NCBI GenBank assembly: GCA_950097015.1
Contig: CATNEN010000003.1
Location: forward strand, 13,187,001-13,251,000
From: Macrostomum hystrix
Taxonomy: Eukaryota > Platyhelminthes > Macrostomidae
DNA: 64,000 nucleotides
Reading direction: 5' to 3'
Shown: positions 39,991 to 52,100 of the stretch, in pieces
Layout: each line of letters starts with the position of its first letter
Numbering within the stretch: the stretch's first letter is position 1
Notes under the pieces: model-generated
Database searches by the model: none
Seen by the model: only the letters and a program-made list of their open reading frames with translations
Told to the model about the DNA's origin: nothing
Program-made: the position numbers and the translations under genes

Positions 39991-41405
39991 CCCTAGTTGG
40001 GAAACAAGTAATAAAAGCCTCAGTGCCTACAAAATTTTTTTCATCTTAAATTGTCTTCATATTCTTTATATTAAAGGTGATGGTTCTGACTAGGTTTTTG
40101 CCTTGTTGGTTGATAAACTAATGTAGTTGTTGGTCAGTGTTCATCTGGCTTTGGCTGACTTCTTATCCCAGAGTGTTGTGTGTCTGCTATTTCTTCTCCT
40201 AAACATTTATTTAATAATACTTACACTTTAGCATTCGCTTGACTTAATCATTTTTTCCCTGTTGCTTCATTTATCATGCCAATTGCCTGTCTTTCTTGCT
40301 GGTTTAAGCTAATTAATTTTTTACTTAAATTTAAATGACTGATGCTAATATTTATAGTCTAAACCATAGCCTAGGGCCTATCTTATACAAGTTTTAAGGT
40401 GATCTGATGGTCAAAAAAGAAAGTTAGGTTATTCAATATATTAAAACTAAAAAGATAAATATTTCATTTCCTTTTTTACTTGTCACTGACATTATATATT
40501 TCCATGTAAAGTTTAAATGGTGTGGCATAAGTTCATAGGCTAATGGATTATATTTTATCTTTTGGTCTTGTCTAGAGTTACTTGAAAAAATCTGTATTTC
40601 TTGAAATAAAAAGGGACTAGAACTTGTCTTGATTTTTGTATTGATGAGATTTCAACACACCTCTAAAAGAAAGACAGAGAAGATAATAATTTTATATAAA
40701 AACTGTACATGATAATGTTAGGCACTTATTACTTAAATGATAAATTAATTTAATAAAAACTAAAAAACTGGACAATAATTGAATGATCGATGGTTGCAAA
40801 CTTACAAAGTTAGCTAATAATATATAATGTCATGAGCCCTTTCTTATATTGCTTAGAAGTTAATTATTTCATGAGCTCAGATGAAAAATCTAAATACTAG
40901 GCTTAAAGTAGTCCTAGCCATTCCATCTGTTCAAATGTGTCTATCTACGACTGTGTATAGGCTTGTCTTGGATTCTGCCCTAGCCAAATTAAATTAACTT
41001 ACACCGAATCAGACATAGGAATCCACTCTAGCAAGAGTCAACAACAAATTCAATCACATTAAAAATGCATGCCCGCCACTACAAGTTAGGACATTGTGTA
41101 GCAGAAATAAAGATAAAAACATAGTTTATCTGTTTATTCTTCTTGTAAACTAAACTTTTTGACACACTAACTACAGCTACAGACCAATATACTAGGCAAG
41201 ACCCGAGACCCGTAATCTGAAATTTATGGACAAAACTAAGGCGTCTTAAATTGGCGCATAATGTGTTTTAGCTGAAAACTGTAAAACAAAGGCGGTAAAG
41301 GTAAATAGGTTTAAGGAATCTTACCCAGAAATATAAATAAAAGAAAATTTATCATGGATTTTCATGGACTTTCTGTGACGCAGTTCCAAAAATTATCAAG
41401 TAAAT
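39991..41405. other. AT-rich intergenic DNA
   Basis: No supported gene, array or element. Confidence 0.5.
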
Positions 41406-41448
41406 AAAGTCACCCGTGTTGATAGAGATAGGGTCTAAGAAACGGTAA

Positions 41449-43057
41449 TCGAACATGCGCGACGGTTGCCTAATGGGCAACTCCGAACATGTTCTTTGTT
41501 CCGAGAACATGTTCTTTTTAATTTATAAGGCTTCGTAATGTAAAATATATATAGGTAGCTACGTGCTGAATGCGCCGTTGAGAGAAAACTATATTGCTGT
41601 TGCTGGCTAATATGTACGTTAAGTTAAGTGCTGGTGAACTAGGATATTACTAGACATAGTGTTGTGAGCTGCGTCTCATAACGACCTTGCCCCGACCCCT
41701 GCGTCTCCAGCCCTTCCACCCCAGCCGCCTGCTCAATCCGGTTCTGCCCGGCCCCGGCTTAGGCCACCCTCCGTTGGCGTGTTTGTCGTTTGTCATTCGC
41801 CCATTGGCTGTCCCCTGTGCCGTCCTCGCTAGTCCAATCAGGCCTCTCGCCAAGGAGGCTTCTGATTGGCTAGCCGGTCTCCTTCTCTCTCTCTCGGCTT
41901 GCAGCCGACCCCAGCCCAGCCCTGTTTGCTACCACCCCAGCCCTGCGTGGCTTAGCCCTACCCCGTCCAGCCCTATGCCCTCGCCCCACCCCACGCTGTT
42001 ACTTATTTGCGCGCGCTGCCCGTAGCCAGCCCCCGCGCCTCCAGAGTAATAGGGCGAGAACGTTGGCGAAGCTAATACAACATTAGAAAGTAGAATCCAT
42101 AATAAACGACGCAGCCTGAAGCACAATTTATTGCATGAGTTCCACGTTCAACCCCTCCCGGTAAGAAAAGCATTCACGCTTTATTTATTTCTTTATTATC
42201 GAATCTTGTTCCTCTGCCCAACCTCGGCTGTTGCCAAAAACTCACCATCATCCTTCTCCTCCAGAGTCTTCCTCGAGTCTGCGAAGTGTCGGTACGCTTC
42301 CAGACCATCATCTACCTCTCTCTTGTGCTGTCGAGTGGCTACCCGCTCGCAGTCAAAACCTTCAGTCAGGGCTTAGCGAGTGTCGGTACGCTCCAAGTCC
42401 ATCCCGTCTCTCCTCGGAGTGTCTGGACGCCTCGAGGGTCGCTGCTTCCCCCCCCCCTCTACCCCCGGCCAGCTTTGGGCGGTCCGTACCCGAACCCCCA
42501 CTACCGCGTTGGCGAACTGCCGACAACGAAAGAATTACAACAATAGTATGGTTTAATAATAATTTAATTAATAATAATTGATTACACCTGCCCCAATTGG
42601 GTCAGATGTGCAGCCGACAGCACAGCCGCAGCTAATGCGCGGCGCATCTGAAGGCTGCGTACTGCTGTTCAGTCCACGGACTGGGGGGACGCCACACCCA
42701 CGTACCTTCAATTATCCCAGCTGATGTTGGTACCCATTTAACAGCTGGGTGAACTGAAGCAATGCAGAGTTAAGTGTCTTGCTAAAGGACGCAAATTGTT
42801 CCAGTGGAGTCGGGAATCGAACCCCTGACCTTCAAGTCGTGAGTCCGACGCCTTAACCACTAGGCTACAACCTCTCTGGTTTAACTCTGTCTTTTTTGTT
42901 GACCTTATGCCAAGGAAGGCATAGTTTTTTCTTCATTTTTTCTTCACCTAGCGGTATTTAATATACATTAAGTAGCCTTATTAATTTAAAAGAACATGTT
43001 CTCGGAACAAAGAACATGTTCGGGGTTGCCTATTAGGCGACCGTCGCGCATGTTCGA
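41449..43057. mobile_element. Fold-back element with ~110 bp inverted repeats
   Basis: Bases 41449-41560 and 42949-43057 are inverted repeats: the outer 72 bp match at ~93 percent and weaker similarity runs inward. Each arm has two GAACATGTTC palindromes. Inside are a GC-rich, pyrimidine-rich stretch (41640-42060) with three CCAAT boxes (41801, 41832, 41866), an AATAAA near 42101, a duplicated gtgtcggtacgct word (42286 and 42382), and an S-B SINE. No transposase or reverse transcriptase is seen, so the class is unknown. Confidence 0.7.
42557..42876 (-). mobile_element. S-B SINE inside the fold-back element
   Basis: Full-length copy: the head on the minus strand has gttgtagcctagtggttaag and the B-box gggttcgattcccga; the tail is at ~42557 (ataataatt). 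Flanked by tggtttaa on both sides (42549-42556 and 42877-42884). Confidence 0.88.
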
Positions 43058-43059
43058 TG

Positions 43060-44230
43060 TAGCCTAAGAGTCGTCAACACGGCTGATAAAGTGCAAAGTT
43101 GAAAGTGTAACTGTTAAGTGTTAAAAGTGTCAATAGACTGTTAATATTCTATTGCAACACCTTTAATTCGATAAATTTCCTTGATTTTACTTAACTAATT
43201 TAATTACAAAAAACTATGTTGACTCTCATAGGTACAACCCGGCTGACGTTACCAATGGCTGCATACAGCTATTAATTCAGTCCATGTACTGGATGCCCAA
43301 TATTCTGAGAGTCACACTGAAGTAGATAGACAATGATAAATCAAATAACCTTTGATCGAATAGTCATTTTTCTATTTAATTCAAAAGCTAAAGTGCTATT
43401 TACGCCTGTACATGTGAGCTAGTACAACGTTAACGGGGACCGAAAAATTTAAACTTAACTCCTACAATTCATCAATCCCATAGCACAGTTTCAGGTACAA
43501 ATACAGCTTAGCGTTGCCTTGAATATTCAGGAAAGTAATTCTAGAGTAAAGCCAGTTTTCACCTCGGACCTGAATAATCCAACAGTAATCGATTCCATCG
43601 TTCAATAAGCTGATCTTTTCGAAAATCCAATGAAAACTTAATCTCGCCAGACTAAAATTTTGCGATAATATGAAAATAACTATTCTGCGGATAGCGATGA
43701 TAGAATCGTTTGCCGATGCAGGTAAGAGTTTTGATTTTGGCTTTCGTTTAGCAGGAATTTGGATTTTGATTGGTAATAAAAAATTGTCAGAGATGTAGGG
43801 AAGCCTCTCATAAAGAGTCGCATGGATAACTGCAGATAATGCCCACGAGGGACTACGCTAGCGAAAGCCTGCTTCTTGCTGTCAAGAAAATTTCGCTAGA
43901 AAATAACGAAAAGCGTAAAAGCAAAGCCGGCGAGTCGCTCATACGATAGCTGAGAACTCCAACAATGCGACACAGCTCACTGCAATGCGAGCTCTGATGA
44001 AATTCACTGAGCCATGTTGAGCCAGGCGGGCCTTATTTTAGGCCGCAGTAATTCGGAAATTATATTCGATTTTTATTTCCACGGCAACGCCATGCTTCCT
44101 GCAGTTTCCATTATCCGGCCTGCATTTAACCTACGTCTGACAAGTAAGTCTTTGGGGACTTTTCTAGTCGATATGCAGCACACTAGCTTTAGTTAGCAAA
44201 GTTTGGGTAACGTGGCATCCAACAATAATC
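43060..44230. other. Intergenic DNA, no recognised gene
   Basis: A weak S-B-like relic (aattcagtccatgtactgg) lies near 43280. Otherwise I see nothing I can name. Confidence 0.4.
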
Positions 44231-44239
44231 CTTTATGAC

Positions 44240-44830
44240 TAACGGGTAAGTGGACCGGCTCTATCAATCTTCTTCAGGCCTCGCTCTGCTACTGAGCCTC
44301 GCCCAGCTGGCCCGCTGCATTCCTGCAAATCCGAGTGGCGCCGACTGGAGACGCCGCGGTGGCTGCCTGACTCTCTGGCTCTGCAGACGAGACCAACGAG
44401 CTCAGCTCCGGAATCCGTGTTCTCAGCTGAGAAATTTAGCGGACTGCTGATGGCCCAGTTCGACTCGGACACTCGCCTGTGCTCGCTGTTCAAGTACGAG
44501 TACATTGTCGTGTGCCACCTCATTCATGGACAAGCCAGCAGTGGGATCTGCGCACTGCACAGCTGTGCTGCATTCGCCAATGCCAGAGCCTTCAAGTTCA
44601 TGACGTTGAGCAAGAAGCTAGGATGAGCAGTGCGGGCTCGAAGCCGCGTGCATCCTAGGTGATGAGTATGAGGAAGCCAGCATGAGCAACTAGGTGTGCG
44701 GCGAGACGCAGCTGTGGCATTCAGAGTCAGTCGTGTTCCGCAGTGAAGGAGCCAACTTCGATGGGAGAGCGTCTAAGACGTGGATGAACAATGTTGGCTT
44801 CGGGAGGCGCAGCAGGGTCTAACAATTGTG
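44240..44830 (+). pseudogene. Exon-like GC-rich relic, possible broken gene
   Basis: Base composition and codon pattern look like the window's exons and unlike its flanks. Short open stretches in different frames follow one another: LALLLSLAQLARC, then MAQFDSDTRLCSLFKYEY, then EQCGLEAACILGDEYEEA, with stops between. No splice arrangement joins them convincingly. I do not recognise the family. It could be a dead gene or a set of exons of an unknown gene. Confidence 0.3.
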
Positions 44831-44869
44831 TTTTGTAAGCGCCCACTTCCAGACCGCAGAAATCTAACT

Positions 44870-46090
44870 ATAATATAATAATAATCGTTACTTTACAACC
44901 AACTACTTTACAATTACTTTACAACTTTACAAAACACAATTTCCGTCAATATTGTGCCGATTTTACATTTTTTATAAACTAGCAATAAATTTCCAAAAAT
45001 GATTGTTTTTGAGAATTAAATGTTGTTAATCAAATTTACTTCCTCTCCTGTCTAAATGTCTGCACATCTCTAAAACGTTTTTAGTTTAAAATGGCTTGTC
45101 CAGTCTATTTCTTATTCTGTTAGTTCAGGCTCTAAATCTGGTTATCCCGCGATGTCTTGAAACTCCATTTTGAACTTAACACTCGCTTCTTCGAAAGTGC
45201 CTTGCTTTAGATCCGTTTGTCAATGACGAAAATATCGTCAGATCGTCAGATCGTCAGATCGTCAGAAATAAATAACTTTCTTAATCTCAAAGCATAATAT
45301 GCTTCTCAAAAAGTACTACTAATTTACGATTAATAAAAGTGGTCGATAATTTAATATTTTGTTATCATGCCTTTTTTTCCAGACTAGTGTAATAAAAACA
45401 TCTAAACAATTCGAAATTAAGTATTGCCAATAAAACGTTTTTCCATACGAGATCATAGATGGGGCATAGAAAAAGGGCTTTAAAAATTTCTTAACAACTG
45501 GGAATAGATTATTGCCGATAAAAAGTGTATCCGAACTAAATCTTAGACAGAGCAGAAGTAATCGATAATGAAAATACAAGGAGGTGGCACAAATCAGTAA
45601 GTACCGGTTAAAGCTTACAGTTTATTGTACCATGACCTTATTACCCGGCAGGCAGAAAGTCTTGCCCGTTAATGGCCATAGATAAATTAATGCTCGGTAA
45701 TTTTCTTGCGGGCAGTTAATAGCGCCGCCTGCAAAAAGGCCATCGACCAATAGGAATGGCTTACTGAGGCTAAAATGTCTATGGCACCCCCACATCCCCG
45801 TCTCTGACTCTGAAAGTATAGCTTGGGCAAAAATGTCTATGGTACAATAAAATTGATACCCAAGCTTTGCGGGCGTCATTGAAAAAGACGCCCTGATTTT
45901 CCATTAACGCCCTTAAAGCATGGGTATTAATGGTATATTGTCTACGCGATCTCAGAATTGAAAACATCAACAAGTTATAAACTTCCATTTTGCAAAAGAA
46001 AATGTAAAAACTGTAACAGTCTTCGCAACCAATGTACTCGTTGTAAATCAGCAGCCTGATTCATGCAGAGTCCACCTCGTCGAGCTCAAT
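44870..46090. other. 3' flank of the CUB-like gene
   Basis: AT-rich with no supported gene. A short run of four cgtcagat copies lies at ~45236-45266. Confidence 0.5.
45621..45626 (-). promoter_or_regulatory. Poly(A) signal candidate downstream of the CUB-like gene
   Basis: AATAAA on the minus strand about 470 bases after the putative stop. It is the first exact match I noticed downstream; weak evidence on its own. Confidence 0.25.
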
Positions 46091-46092
46091 GC

Positions 46093-46121
46093 TCAGATCG
46101 AACCAGTTGTACGAAGATTGT
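46093..46121 (-). CDS. CUB-like gene: tentative last exon
   Basis: After a good acceptor (ttgcttttag), the phase-1 join adds only nine residues before TGA. Another frame here stays open longer (SSYNWFDLSIELDEV) but would need a phase-2 donor. The end of the protein is therefore unsure. Confidence 0.35.
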
Positions 46122-49100
46122 CTAAAAGCAAGGTTAAATTATAAATACTTGTGTTAAAAACCGATTTGGCATGGAAAACTTATCAAGCTCTAGCTCGTAT
46201 TTTTTTTCGTGCAGATGAGCTCACCATCGCGACCTTGCACCACGTAGGTCATGTTGAATCCGGTTTTCACGAAGCTAGAGTCAGTCTTGAAGCGGACTAG
46301 CACGGGACCCTCAAGGCTGATTGACGCAGCGGTCGCACTGCTATTAAACGGACTCGCTTTGAGCTTGCTCTCGACGATACCTTCAGATATTTCATACCGC
46401 TCGTACAGGAAAATTTTATCACAGCATTGTTCGATATCCACAACTCCCATTGTGAGGGTCACACTGCCTTTCTCATTGATCAGCCACTGGTAGTCCATGT
46501 AGTTCGAGTAACCTTCATTGGCTGAAGAGCCAAAACTTTCAGGACATTTGATTAGGCCGGAGTCCACTGGAAACCAAGGAAGCAATGAATACAAGAATGT
46601 TTTCTCATCAGAAAAATTTGAATAGAAAATATCGCCAAAACCTCAGTCTTCCTGGCAAATCACTTATACTCTATTACTTGTGCACTCATAGTGGCTCAGC
46701 AGGTATCAGAGCCTCACCAAGCTTTGGTCCAGCAGTGTAGATGAACGCGAAGCCGAGACCGTCAAAGAGCCTGCCAGTTCGGAGCCGAATGAGCACTGGG
46801 CCCTTCAGTGTGTAGTTCGAAGGAAAGTCGCTTGAACGGGATAGGCTGAATTTCAGGTTTCGCTTATCAGCTTCACCAGCCTTATCAGACTGCTCGTATA
46901 CTTGAATCTCGCTACCGTCAGATCCAAGACTTGACGAGATGAATCTTATTAGATAGATGCGATTTTGTGATAGAACCGATCGATAGTCCATCAGCTTTTC
47001 CAGTGTAGTGTTTGCTTTCTCTGGGTAGCTGACTATTAGATCACTATACGAATGGATCTTGATTACTATAGAGTTTATAGAAGAGAGTGATGGAGTTACA
47101 TTTTAGTTCATAATGATCTGCTCAAGAAAACTAGGCGAATCATAAAGAGCGAGCATACCAGAGCGTTCTTCGATCAGGTAGGAAAGGTTGAAGCCAAGAC
47201 CGACAAACTTTTGGTCGGTAGTGAACCTGATCAGCACTGGACCGATCAGCCTGTACGATGTGGATGTGGCATTCTCCTGAGTCAGCGAGTACTTCAGCTT
47301 GCTCTCTTCCGGCTCATCAGTTTCTCCGTCGGTCATCTCGTACAGCTGGATGACGTCATTGCCGTGACCAATGTCCACAGAGGTGATTGTGATGATGACG
47401 TAATTCCTTCGGTTGATGGTCCACCTGTACTCCATTTCGTTGGTATAGGCGGTCCCGGGCTCCTCGGGACAGCGAATGCTGCCTGAGTCCTCGGTCAGGG
47501 AGCGGTGAACTGAAATATTAGTTGTAGGAATTATATAATATGTCAATTTACTAGCAAGCAACAGCGATTGAGCAGTTAAATGGCTGCTTTAGAGCCATTT
47601 CACGAATGAAATGGCATGACCTTACCGTTTCTGGTATCGAAACTAAAGCCCCATTGTCTGCTTTTTCCCACTGAGCTGCTGGTCTCATGAAGGACAGCTA
47701 GACTGCCGCTGCTCATCACATGAGTTGAGAAACGAATAAGCCTCGCATCTCTCTGCATCGTGGGGCTGCTCAGAGCCTCCAGATCTCCTGCAAAAATTCT
47801 CACTGAAGAAGATAAGCCTGTACTAGATGAGAAAATCAGGTGCGTCAAGAATGCGTGAGTTCCAGTTGGTGCCACGATCCACTTCGTGGTTGAAGGCTGC
47901 GAAAGGATGGTGCTTCGTCCATCAGCTATACCAGTTCTTTCGCCCCTATTGCTTCTGATGACCTCGATAGCTGCGTCTGAAATTGGCATTTTAAAGCATA
48001 AAAACCAACTTGACGTTTAGTATGGCCTAGCAACTATCTTGTGCAACTCACCATCACTGGATTCATCGTGTGAGTAGATCAGCTGAAAGCTTCTTTCTCC
48101 AGCACCCGTTGCGTCGAATCGAATGAGCACTGGGCCGGCTAGTCGGAATTCCGAGTTGACAGAGCTGTCCAGCACGAATCTGACGCTGTCATCAACCTCA
48201 GTCTTCGTCCGCTCGTAGATATAGAGCCTGTCTTCAGCTCGCAGGTCTAGGGAGCTGAATCTGATGCGAACCCTGGCAGGTCTGTCAATGACCCATCGGT
48301 GACCCATGCTCTGTGCCAAATCCGTCTGGAAACTGATCACTCCGCTTGGTTCAGTCACAGACACTGAAATCGATTAGGACGCTTGGTTTACAGATACTGA
48401 ACAGTAAGTTATTCTTACCATACACCAACTACGAAACACATTTTAAAAAATTTATATCACCTCCCAGTACGAGTATATGAGGAACTCAAGTTCCTCAAGG
48501 TATTTGACATAGCAGTGAGATATTGAACTCTACTCTATTTTAAGAGCTGTCAACGATATATTCCTATTCATCATGCAATTGGATTATACACTTTGCACAG
48601 TAAAGTATTGGGAATGCGCAGAGAAAGAAGCGACACTCTCCAACTCTTTAACTCTCCAACTCGCCTACTCGTTAACATACCCAACTCGCTGGCTTGCTCA
48701 ACTGACCAACTACCAAAGTCTTAGCCCCAGCTTATACGTTAATTTCCATCAGAGATTACTCCTAATAACTCCTAATACAGAGACTTCAGCTTAGACGACC
48801 GAAACCCAGATCAACGACTCGGAGCCGATAAGTTCTTACTTATTTTGCTCATTTATGCATATATTAGCGTTTGTTTAACCAACCTAACCGTCTGTCAACA
48901 CCACCCGTATTGAGAAAATATAAAACCATCCGATAATAGAGGGAATTTCACCAGAGGAAACGAACCCGTATCTAATCTATTCATTGATTTTCTAGACCAG
49001 TAACAAAGATAGATCAGAGCCTATAGAAAACAAGAAACATTTCAGCAGGCGATACATGTCACGATCTGCACCTACCATTTCCAACGGAATAAGCGAAGCC

Positions 49101-52100
49101 GAAGCGGCTCCTTGCCTCGCCAGCGCCAGGTCTCAGCACCACAGTCACGAAGCCGGTTGCTCTGACTGTCCTCCGCTCGCCCAACTGGCCAGTGTGACTG
49201 AAGATCGGCGACTCGCTCAGGCCCGGTTCAACTCCCATGTACACACTGACTGTATCGCCATGGGACTGGCTGCCCTCGACATCGAATAGCTGGAGCTCCA
49301 CAGTCTGCTGAGGGTTCACCGCGAGGGACCATGCTCGCTGAGCACTGCTCAATACGCTGTCCGGTGCTGCACGTCTTTGGCCTTCGATGCTTTTGATGAT
49401 CTCGGTGGACATTGTCGTTTCTAAAATAAAAATTTTGCAGACTTTGGCTGAAAACACTAGCTTACAAAGTTAGCACTGACGTCCTTGTATCACGCTCGAA
49501 ATACAATAGTTTTTGTTAGTAAAAGAAGTCAGTTAGGTTTCTAAACCCCCAGCTCATGAGGGCTCAGTCCTTGATAGAATATCTTACCTGAGGTGAAGTT
49601 CAGGCGATTGTAAGCCAGCTTGAAAATGTTGCCAGCGATTCGCTTAGTGGTGACTCGCACGAGTACCGGGCCGCGCACTCTAAACTCCACAGTCGTCGCA
49701 TTGGTTCGGGACTCGTGCTCCGAGTAAAAGACCAACTTTTCCTCGTTAGGAACAGAAGCAAGCTCATACAGCCTCACTGTATCTGCGTGAGTCATCCTTA
49801 TCCTGAGCATATCTTGTCTGTCAATGAGCCATTTGTAGTCAGTCTCAATTTCGTATTTTTGTTCTTCATCCAATGGGATTTGGTCCCCTTCCGAGCAAAC
49901 AATGCTGGCGTGTTCATCAGTCAGGTTTCTGATACGCTCTGCAATGATTGTGAATCATTTAAACACTATGGAAGAAACCATTGGACTGGGGGGTCGGGGG
50001 CAGAGCGGTTATCGCGTTTGCCTCTCGCACCAAAAGTTCGATTCCACGGCGAAGCCACATTTATTTGGGGCGCAGCCGCAGATAGAAGGCTTCGGGACCT
50101 GTCATGCAATTTATGCCCTTGAGGGCCAACCTCCAAGGCACAGTGAAATGTACACTGCCTGACGATGAGAATGTCAGGACAGATGTACACACCTGTGTGA
50201 GCGTGTGCCTGCGTACAGTATTTGTGTGCAATTTGTGTGAGGAGCGTGTGTGCTCAGGAGTCAGCGAAATGAGCAGAATTGCCTCCTCGCTGGCTGCGGG
50301 TCCAGTGTCATCAAATGATGTGCCATAGCCCCCAGCCCTCCTGCAATTATTTTTATTATTAACCGTTGGACTCTCTATAATTGTAACTGACTAAAACGAA
50401 TCTTACCTCTTCTGTCATGCACCGTGTACGAAAAATTAAATCCTTGTCGAGTCACAGAGCGATCAGTTTGGAATTTGATAAGAACTGGACCTAATAGCTG
50501 ATAAGAATCCTTTTCCCTTATATTCAAAAGCGGAAAAGTCTTAGCCATGTTTTCAGACGCAAACAGATCAGTCCTTTCAAAAAAGTACAACAAATCAGAT
50601 TTCCATTCAATGTTGATGGCTTCAACGCGGATATTAATAATCTTCCGTCCTCCAATCCACCACAAGTATGTTTTGCTGTTTTCGTAGTTCACAAGTCCAT
50701 AATTCTCGGGACACAGAACTTGTCCACCGTCAGCTAAAATTGGAAATATAATGAATGAGTGCAACAATTGGTGTCTAGTAAAACGACCCGAAAAAACACG
50801 ATTCCCTTGGCCATTATTATTTAGCAATGGAACTCCGGACTCACCGATGGCTCGATCAATCACATAGTTAAAGGTGAAACCTCTTCCTGAAATCTGTTTA
50901 TTCGTCCTGAACCTGATGACTACAGGACCGACCAAGCCGTATTGCTCTGAACTCGTATTGCTGGCAGCAAGAACAAACTTCCTTCTGGTCAAGTCAAGAT
51001 CGCCAGACGCATTCATTCTCTCGTACAGTTCAATGACATCATTTGAGTCCGGAATGTCCATAGAAGTGAATGTAATAAAAACAACATTGCTTGTATTCAC
51101 AGTCCATCGATAATCTAAGAGGTTCTCGTAATTGTCTCTATCTACGTCGCACTTTACTGAACCCTTTTCCATTGTCAGCTCCTGGGAAACTGAAAAGGCA
51201 AATCGTGGTTAAGTTTGCTCATGCAATCTATGCTCAGGAGACCGCAAAAAACTGTTTTAAGCATCATAAATCGGAGTGCCTTTTATGCTTATGCTATAAT
51301 CTATCTACTAATACGCTACAAGTCGCACACTAGTCAGAAAACTAAACGTCAAGCCAACTGAACTTACAAGAGATGGACCTTGACAAGTATTGTTCAAACA
51401 ATAATTTTACCTATGCGTTCCTCGATAATATAGTTCAGGCTGAATCCCTGGCCAACACGGCTCTGGTCAGTGGTGAACCTGACCAGCGCTGGACCGATCA
51501 GCCTGTACGATGCCGATGTGGCATTCTCCTGAGTCAGCGAGTACTTCAGCTTGCTCTCTTCCGGCTCATCAGTTCCTCCGTCGGTCATCTCGTACAGCTG
51601 GATGACGTCATTGCCGTGACCAATGTCCGAAGATGCGATTCTGATGATGACGTAATTTATTCGGTTGATGGTCCACCTGTACTCCATTTCGTTGGCATAG
51701 GCGGTCCCGGGCTCCTCGGGACAGCGAATGCTGCCTGAGTCCTCGGTCAGGGAACGGTGCTCTACAGTGGAAGTAAAAAAAAGAGTTTTTTTAGATTTTG
51801 GACGATTTGAAAATGTTTCAGTTTTTACAAACTGCAGCTTCGCCTTGTTGATAGGAGATCAACGTATGCACTAATAGTAACTTGGTAGTAAAAATAATAA
51901 AAACAATTGTTGGAGGGCTGTGGAAATGGCGCATCATTTGGTGACACTTCTAGACCTGCAGCCAGCGAGGAGGTATTCTGTCTATTTCGCTGACTCCTGA
52001 GCACACGCACACAGATACTGTACGCAGGCACACGCTCGTACTGGTATTTACATCTGCCCAAACTTTCTCATCGTCAGGCACTGTACACTTTCACTGTGCC

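Noticed and set aside
42131..42581. Pro/Ser-rich ORFs of 81-116 residues
   Set aside because: Overlapping frames in a C-rich stretch inside the fold-back element, with no family resemblance.
50375..51172. A single 265-residue ORF with two CUB-like domains
   Set aside because: The middle part is an intron that happens to be open; the GTGAGT donor and ccaattttag acceptor fit the phase-1 pattern of the gene.
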